Assembly: GCA_017302255.1 (NCBI GenBank)
Contig: JAFLDV010000008.1
Coordinates: 1-64,000 of the forward strand
Direction: 5' to 3'
DNA: 64,000 nt
Origin: Gammaproteobacteria bacterium
GTDB taxonomy: Bacteria; Pseudomonadota; Gammaproteobacteria; Enterobacterales; Alteromonadaceae
Below the pieces are notes generated by a model. It ran no database searches. It had not been told where the DNA came from and was given only the letters and a program-made list of their open reading frames with translations. Both the position numbers and the translations under genes were made by a program. Of this stretch, positions 59,010 through 64,000 are shown in pieces; the stretch's first letter is position 1, and every line of letters begins with the position of its first letter.

Positions 59010-59648
59010 ATGGAAATTTATAGCAACGACGAACAACAAGTAGAAGCGCTGCAGCGGTTTTTGAAAGAAAACGGCCTGGCTATTTTTGCCGGTTTAGTGA
59101 TTGGCCTCGGTGGTCTTTATGGTTTTCGCCAGTACCAAGAGCATCAGTTAGAGCAACTGGAAGCGCAATCTACCGCCTATAACCAGTTATTGGAAGATGT
59201 GCAAAAGCCTGATTCGGATAAAGAAGCTTGGTTAGTGTCAGCGAAAAAATTTGTTGATGAAAACCAATCCAGCTCTTATGCGGCTTTAACGGCGTTATTG
59301 TCAGCCAAAGAAGCTGTATTGAAGAAAGATTTTGCAATGGCTGAAACTCAATTGCGTTGGGTAGTTACCAACAGCAAAGAAGCTGAAGTTGTAGCTTTAG
59401 CCCAATTACGTCTAGCACGTGTTGAAGCTGAACAAGCGAAATACAAAGAAGCACTGGCTACTCTTGAAGTCGTTATGCCAGCAGCATTTGCCGCACAACA
59501 AAACGAGTTAAAAGGCGACGTCTGGTTAAAATCTGGCGACGAAGTAAAAGCCAAAGCAGCATACAAAGCAGCACAATTGGTTACCGAAATGGGTAAAAAC
59601 CCATTGTTAGATGTGAAACTGAACGAACTCGCCCACGTTGCTGGCTAA
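59010..59648 (+). CDS. yfgM: Periplasmic chaperone-like membrane protein YfgM
   Basis: Bitopic inner-membrane protein with a periplasmic TPR domain, associated with the Sec translocon and periplasmic chaperones in E. coli. A membrane helix is at about residues 22-39 (GLAIFAGLVIGLGGLYGF), and the TPR_21 domain follows (STAYNQLLEDV ... LRWVVTNSKEAEVVALAQLRLA). The length of 212 residues is close to the E. coli protein (206). Located 11 nt after hisS and 9 nt before bamB. Confidence 0.92.
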   Translation: MEIYSNDEQQVEALQRFLKENGLAIFAGLVIGLGGLYGFRQYQEHQLEQLEAQSTAYNQLLEDVQKPDSDKEAWLVSAKKFVDENQSSSYAALTALLSAKEAVLKKDFAMAETQLRWVVTNSKEAEVVALAQLRLARVEAEQAKYKEALATLEVVMPAAFAAQQNELKGDVWLKSGDEVKAKAAYKAAQLVTEMGKNPLLDVKLNELAHVAG

Positions 59649-59657
59649 GAGGTTAGT

Positions 59658-60857
59658 GTGAAGTTATCTGTAAAAAGCTGTAGCGCCGCAATGCTGTTGT
59701 TGTGGGGTTTGGCAGGTTGTGCTTCCAATGATGAAGACGTACTAGTGCTGCCAGATGTTGACAACAAAGTTGCCCCAGAAACGGTCTGGAGTAGCTCAGT
59801 AGGTGATGGCGTTGAGCATTTTGATTCGCATCTTAAACCAGCAATTGTTGGGGACAAGTTGTTTGTAGCTAGTCGTAAAGGTGTGTTGACCGCATTTAAT
59901 CTCGCTGATGGCACAGAATTGTGGTCAATTGACGTCCGTGACGGCGCAGATGCCCCAACCTTTGGCGGTATCAGCCATTGGTGGAATGAGCGCAATGCAA
60001 AAGTCGCCGGTGGTGTGGGCGTAGGCTACGATAAAATTTATCTTGGCACTGAAGATGGTGAAGTCATCGCGTTTAATCCTGAAACCGGTGAGCGGGTTTG
60101 GTCAGTGCAGATCGGTGGCGAGGTGTTAACTGCCCCAGTTGCTGGTGAAGGTTTTGTGTTAGTGAACACTGGTGGTGGTCGTTTATACGCGCTGCAACCT
60201 GATACTGGCGAACAACGCTGGATGCACGAATCTGAAAACTCGCTGCTAACTTTACGTGGTATCAGTGAAGTGACTACTGCATCAGGCGGTATTATTTACG
60301 GTACTGGCAGCGGCAAAGTTGGTGTGTTGATTGCTGACAAAGGTGTTCCTGCTTGGGAAGAACCTATTGCAGTGGCTAAGGGCAGTACTGATTTAGCGCG
60401 AATTATCGATGTTGATGCGACACCGATTGTGCAAAATGGTACAATCTATGCCATCGCCTATAATGGTCAGTTAGTTTCGATGGAGTTACGTACTGGTCGC
60501 ATTATTTGGAAACGCGATTATGCAAGCTTCCGCACTATGACTCTTGTCGATGGAGTTATTTACCTTGTTGATTCAACAGGTAAAATTTATGCGGTAGAAG
60601 CATCTAGCGGCACAGAAACGTGGTCGCAACCAGTATTGCACAAACACTTTGTCACAGGCCCTGCAGTCTACAAAAATTATGTAGTGGTTGGCGACGACGA
60701 AGGCAATTTACATTGGTTTAATCGTCAGACTGGCGAATACATGGCGCGTCATGAGTATGACGGTTCCGGATTTTTCTCCGAAGGATTAAGTTCGCCAGAT
60801 TATCTGGTGATTCATAGCCGTAACGGTGAAGTCGAAGTATTACGTGTGCCAGAATAA
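59658..60857 (+). CDS. bamB: Outer-membrane assembly lipoprotein BamB
   Basis: Lipoprotein of the BAM complex that folds outer-membrane barrels. A signal peptide with lipobox LAGC (Cys21) is followed by an eight-bladed PQQ-like beta-propeller; blades read, for example, LTAFNLADGTELWSIDVRDG and VIAFNPETGERVWSVQIGGE. The length of 399 residues is close to E. coli BamB (392). The start is GTG 59658. Followed by an intrinsic terminator before der. Confidence 0.95.
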   Translation: MKLSVKSCSAAMLLLWGLAGCASNDEDVLVLPDVDNKVAPETVWSSSVGDGVEHFDSHLKPAIVGDKLFVASRKGVLTAFNLADGTELWSIDVRDGADAPTFGGISHWWNERNAKVAGGVGVGYDKIYLGTEDGEVIAFNPETGERVWSVQIGGEVLTAPVAGEGFVLVNTGGGRLYALQPDTGEQRWMHESENSLLTLRGISEVTTASGGIIYGTGSGKVGVLIADKGVPAWEEPIAVAKGSTDLARIIDVDATPIVQNGTIYAIAYNGQLVSMELRTGRIIWKRDYASFRTMTLVDGVIYLVDSTGKIYAVEASSGTETWSQPVLHKHFVTGPAVYKNYVVVGDDEGNLHWFNRQTGEYMARHEYDGSGFFSEGLSSPDYLVIHSRNGEVEVLRVPE

Positions 60858-60881
60858 AGGCTGACTGTTGAATATGACAGA

Positions 60882-60911
60882 AACAGGCCTGTTCACAGGC
60901 CTGTTTTTTTT
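60882..60911 (+). terminator. Intrinsic terminator after bamB
   Basis: AACAGGCCTG (60882-60891) and CAGGCCTGTT (60896-60905) form a 10-bp perfect stem with a 4-nt loop, followed by a run of T to 60911. Confidence 0.88.
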
Positions 60912-60964
60912 ATGGATCAAAGATCCTCCGCTGAGTTAAGCGGCTTTAGAGTTTGAGGTGTTAC

Positions 60965-62449
60965 ATGCTGCCGGTAGTTGCCCTAGTTGGCCGTCCAAAT
61001 GTTGGAAAATCTACTTTATTTAACCGCCTGACCCGTACTCGTGACGCGTTGGTTGCCGACTTTCCAGGTTTAACTCGCGACCGTAAATATGGTCAAGTTG
61101 ACTATGAAGGACTGCAATTTATCGTTGTGGATACCGGCGGTATCGACGGCAGCGAAGAAGGTATTGAGCTGGAAATGGCTGAGCAATCGCTGAAAGCCAT
61201 TGATGAAGCAGATATCGTGTTATTTCTTGTTGATGCCCGCGCAGGTGCAACAGTTGCTGATGAAGCGATCGCCAACCATATTCGCCGCGTCAATAAAACT
61301 GTGTTTTTGGTTGCGAACAAAACCGATGGTTTAGACGCAGACACTGCAATTGCGGATTTCTACAGTTTAGGCATTGGTGAAGTCTATCCAATTGCCGCTG
61401 CGCATGGTCGTGGCGTTACGGCTCTGTTACAGCAAGCCCTAGTGCCGCTGTTGTCAGAAACTCAACAAGCACGGCTCGCTGCTTTTGAAGCGGGCGAAGA
61501 TCTATCAGCTTTAGATCCTGAAGCAGAAAAAGCTGAACGTGATCAACATATCAAACTGGCGATTGTCGGCCGGCCAAACGTTGGTAAATCGACCTTAACC
61601 AACCGCATTCTCGGCGAAGAACGGGTAATTGTTTATGATATGCCTGGTACAACCCGTGATTCAATTTACATCCCAATGCAACGTGGCGAACGCCAATACA
61701 CGTTAATTGACACTGCCGGTGTGCGCCGTCGCGGTAAAATTGATGATGTGGTAGAAAAGTTCTCAGTCGTAAAAACTCTGCAAGCGATTGAAGATGCCAA
61801 CGTGGTGGTTTTGGTATTGGATGCACGCCAAGGGATCTCAGATCAAGATTTAAGTATTTTAGGCTTCGTGTTAAACGCCGGTCGTTCATTAGTCATTGCC
61901 GTTAATAAATGGGATGGCTTGGACGATGGCATTAAAGATGAAGTGAAGCGTGAACTCGATCGCCGTTTAGGCTTTATCGACTTTGCTCGTCTACATTTTA
62001 TTTCGGCATTACACGGTTCTGGCGTTGGTAATTTATTTGAATCGGTTGAAGAAGCCTTTGATTCGGCAACTCGTCGCGTCAGTACAGCGCTGTTAACCCG
62101 CATCATGAATATGGCGCAGGAAGACCATCAGCCGCCGTTGGTGAAAGGCCGTCGGGTCAAGTTAAAGTATGCCCATGCTGGTGGTTACAACCCGCCGTTG
62201 ATTGTTATTCACGGCAATCAGGTTGAAGACTTACCAGATTCGTACAAGCGCTACTTGATGAACTACTTCCGCAAATCATTGCAGATGATGGGGACGCCAG
62301 TGCGTGTTGAATTCCGTGGCGGAGAAAACCCGTTTGCCGAGCGTCGCAATACCTTAACGCCTAACCAGCAATACAAACGCGAGCGTTTGTTAAAAGCTCG
62401 GGCGAACTTGGCAAACAAGAAAAAGCCAGGACAAAATAGCAAAGGTTAA
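60965..62449 (+). CDS. der: Ribosome biogenesis GTPase Der (EngA)
   Basis: GTPase with two consecutive G domains and a KH-like C-terminal domain, needed for 50S subunit assembly. The first P-loop is [12 protein letters not shown] (residues ~8-19) and the second [12 protein letters not shown] (about 205-216), each with DTGG or DTAG and NKxD motifs. The start is ATG 60965, four bases after GAGGTG; a TTG 12 bases upstream is less likely. The length of 494 residues matches E. coli Der (490). It ends 3 nt before the small nucleotidyltransferase-like gene. Confidence 0.96.
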   Translation: MLPVVALVGRPNVGKSTLFNRLTRTRDALVADFPGLTRDRKYGQVDYEGLQFIVVDTGGIDGSEEGIELEMAEQSLKAIDEADIVLFLVDARAGATVADEAIANHIRRVNKTVFLVANKTDGLDADTAIADFYSLGIGEVYPIAAAHGRGVTALLQQALVPLLSETQQARLAAFEAGEDLSALDPEAEKAERDQHIKLAIVGRPNVGKSTLTNRILGEERVIVYDMPGTTRDSIYIPMQRGERQYTLIDTAGVRRRGKIDDVVEKFSVVKTLQAIEDANVVVLVLDARQGISDQDLSILGFVLNAGRSLVIAVNKWDGLDDGIKDEVKRELDRRLGFIDFARLHFISALHGSGVGNLFESVEEAFDSATRRVSTALLTRIMNMAQEDHQPPLVKGRRVKLKYAHAGGYNPPLIVIHGNQVEDLPDSYKRYLMNYFRKSLQMMGTPVRVEFRGGENPFAERRNTLTPNQQYKRERLLKARANLANKKKPGQNSKG

Positions 62450-62452
62450 TTG

Positions 62453-62938
62453 ATGGCACAAAGCTCAGCAGTGACGCCCAAAGCACTTGCCAAGTGGCTG
62501 GCTGAGCTGCCCGAGTTTGCGAATTCTGACCAGTGGGGTATCGGCGGCAGTTGCTTGTTACTGCAGCTGAACCTGGTTAGTCACTGTCGTGATTTAGATT
62601 TAGTCTGTACCGAAGCTGAGTTCCCTCAGCTTTTTGCTGCACTTGGCGCGCGTTTACCGCAGTTAGAAGTTTCGAAACATCCCAGATTCTGCAGCGATTA
62701 TTTTGCGCGTTTTCAGCACGATTCCGGTATTGAAATTGAATTGATGGCCGGGATCAAAGTGCTGCAACAGGACGCAGTATCTTGCTGGTTGTTCGAGCCA
62801 GAACATCTTTGGTTTGATGAGCAACTACCTTGGATGTCTGCTCGACAATGGCTTGAGCTGTATCGACTCTTTGGCCGTACAAGCTCAGCCTCGCTGCTAC
62901 AAGCTTATTGTCAATCCCGCGGCATGACTGTCGATTGA
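62453..62938 (+). CDS. Small nucleotidyltransferase-like protein of unknown role
   Basis: A 161-residue protein with a GGS (residues 31-33) followed 14 residues later by DLDLV (Asp47, Asp49). This pattern, GG[ST]-x(9-13)-DxD, is the active-site signature of DNA-polymerase-beta-type nucleotidyltransferases; a third acidic strand may be IEIELMAG. I recognise no named family, and domain-level checks are needed. It starts at ATG 62453, 3 nt after the der stop, so it is co-transcribed with der. Its last 28 nt overlap the end of the convergent xseA gene. Confidence 0.65.
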   Translation: MAQSSAVTPKALAKWLAELPEFANSDQWGIGGSCLLLQLNLVSHCRDLDLVCTEAEFPQLFAALGARLPQLEVSKHPRFCSDYFARFQHDSGIEIELMAGIKVLQQDAVSCWLFEPEHLWFDEQLPWMSARQWLELYRLFGRTSSASLLQAYCQSRGMTVD

Positions 62939-64000
62939 AATTCACCATTGGCGACTTTGGTTGTTACGACGTCGCCCGCCTGCAAACTCATCGCATCCTT
63001 CACCACTTTGCCCTGATGCAGGGTAATGGCATAACCACGTTCTAACGTCGCCAAGGGGCTTATTTGCTGTAACATGACACTGTGCTGATGCCATTGCTGT
63101 TTAGCCTGTTGCAGCCGCTGCGCCATGGCTTGCTCAAGTCGGCGCTGCAGTTGCTGATGTTGTAAACTTTGTTGCGACACTCGCAGTGCTGGACTGCATA
63201 ACGCTAAAGATTTTTGCCAAAATTGCCAACGTTGGCGATGGCGCTCTATGTGCTGACGCACCGCACGTTGCAGACGTAATTCTAATTCATCGAGCCGCTG
63301 TTGTTGCTGCTCAAGACGTCTTGCCGGATGCTGTTGTTGCAAGCGTTTTTGCGCAAACAGCCATTGCTGGGCATGTTGGCCAAGCAACACGCGCATCGCT
63401 TGTTGCAGACGCTGCTGCAGCTTTGCGATTTGTTGCCATTGTTGCTGTTGGTCGGGAGATACTAGTTCTGCTGCTGCTGAAGGTGTAGCCGCGCGCAAAT
63501 CGGCGACAAAATCGCTTATCGAGAAGTCAACTTCATGACCAACAGCACTTACTATCGGGATCGGGCAATTGGCAATTTGCCGGGCCAAAGTTTCATCGTT
63601 AAAGCACCACAAATCTTCAATCGAGCCACCGCCACGACCAATAATCAACACATCACATTCGCGACGGCGGATAGCGACTTGCAGGGCAGCAGATAAATCT
63701 GCCGCGGCTTGGTTGCCTTGAACCAACGATGGATAAATGATGACTTGCAGTGCCGGAGCTCGTCTTGATAACACTGTCAAAATATCTCGGATCGCCGCGC
63801 CAGTTGGCGAGGTAATAACACCGATACACTGTGGCTCGCTTGGCAGCGGCTTTTTGCGACCGGGTTCAAACAGACCTTCAGCGTGTAATTGGGCTTTTAA
63901 TTGCTCGTATTGCTGGCGTAATAAACCATCACCGGCGGCTTCAATAAAATCGGCCAATAGCTGATATTCCCCGCGCGGTTCATAGACGCTGATCCGCGCT
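62911..64000 (-). CDS. xseA: Exodeoxyribonuclease VII large subunit (partial, N-terminus outside window)
   Basis: The catalytic subunit of exonuclease VII, a single-strand DNA exonuclease. The visible part runs from VYEPRGEYQLL (end of the N-terminal OB domain) through the catalytic core (CIGVITSPTGAAIRDIL, DVLIIGRGGGSIEDLWCFNDE, SAVGHEVDFSISDFVADLRAATPSAAAE) to a long Gln/Arg-rich coiled coil and the small C-terminal domain (ERGYAITLHQGKVVKDAMSLQAGD). The frame is open through the right edge; about 85 N-terminal residues lie outside. The gene converges on the nucleotidyltransferase-like gene with a 28-bp overlap of coding ends. Confidence 0.95.
   Translation of the reverse strand, partial: ARISVYEPRGEYQLLADFIEAAGDGLLRQQYEQLKAQLHAEGLFEPGRKKPLPSEPQCIGVITSPTGAAIRDILTVLSRRAPALQVIIYPSLVQGNQAAADLSAALQVAIRRRECDVLIIGRGGGSIEDLWCFNDETLARQIANCPIPIVSAVGHEVDFSISDFVADLRAATPSAAAELVSPDQQQQWQQIAKLQQRLQQAMRVLLGQHAQQWLFAQKRLQQQHPARRLEQQQQRLDELELRLQRAVRQHIERHRQRWQFWQKSLALCSPALRVSQQSLQHQQLQRRLEQAMAQRLQQAKQQWHQHSVMLQQISPLATLERGYAITLHQGKVVKDAMSLQAGDVVTTKVANGEFQSTVMPRD

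Overview
The window is a stretch of gammaproteobacterial chromosome made almost entirely of core housekeeping genes. The gene orders (mrcA/pilMNOPQ-aroKB-damX-dam-rpe-trpS; trmJ-cysE-iscRSUA-hscBA-fdx; ndk-rlmN-pilW-rodZ-ispG-hisS-yfgM-bamB-der/xseA; argCBFG-argH; argD-astA-astD) are those of the Alteromonadales/Vibrionales side of the class. The overall look suggests a free-living aquatic genus such as Rheinheimera or a relative; this is an inference from gene order and protein resemblance, not a search result. I saw no tRNA, rRNA, prophage, insertion sequence or CRISPR array.

Region by region. 1-795: 5' part of a RegB/PrrB-like sensor kinase (minus), cut by the window edge. 796-1388: noncoding, with an attenuator-like hairpin just ahead of the kinase. 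1389-2254: an unrecognised two-gene unit (78-residue peptide plus polytopic membrane protein). 2323-4095: SulP anion transporter. 4146-9945: arginine biosynthesis (argC, argB, argF, argG, argH) behind a promoter overlapped by candidate ArgR boxes. 10072-12636: PBP1A (minus). 12789-17662: type IV pilus assembly operon pilMNOPQ. 17811-21955: aroK, aroB, damX, dam. 22086-23257: two minus-strand envelope genes inserted between dam and rpe. 23506-25357: rpe and trpS, with no gph between them. 25428-26933: an unknown exported helical protein. 27143-33257: pabA, an HDOD-domain protein, argD/astC, astA, astD (arginine synthesis and arginine succinyltransferase catabolism), with an ERIC-like palindrome between argD and astA. 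33413-37579: DUF3802-like protein, yhfA-type OsmC protein, speD, prkB, a beta-propeller protein and a MAPEG protein. 37641-41773: extracellular nuclease, purD and an apparently exported SAM-methyltransferase-like protein, all minus strand. 41982-48953: trmJ, cysE and the ISC iron-sulfur operon, with two tandem IscR sites. 49296-51965: two paralogous porin-like barrels and a small PstS-like periplasmic protein. 52172-62938: ndk, rlmN and the pilW-rodZ-ispG-hisS-yfgM-bamB-der group, ending in a small nucleotidyltransferase-like gene that converges on xseA (cut by the right edge).

Functional threads: arginine is both made (argCBFGH, argD) and degraded (argD/astC, astA, astD) here; cysteine synthesis (cysE) sits next to its consumer, the ISC machine; pilus assembly (pilM-Q, pilW) and cell-wall or cell-shape functions (mrcA, damX, rodZ) recur. 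The most unusual items are the PilW lipoprotein carrying two C-terminal LysM domains, the ERIC-like element between argD and astA, the orphan peptide/membrane-protein pair near the left end, the porin-porin-PstS unit with two strong terminators in its leader, and the repeated use of perfect U-less hairpins at gene ends. I did not find a clearly new multi-gene defence or mobile system.
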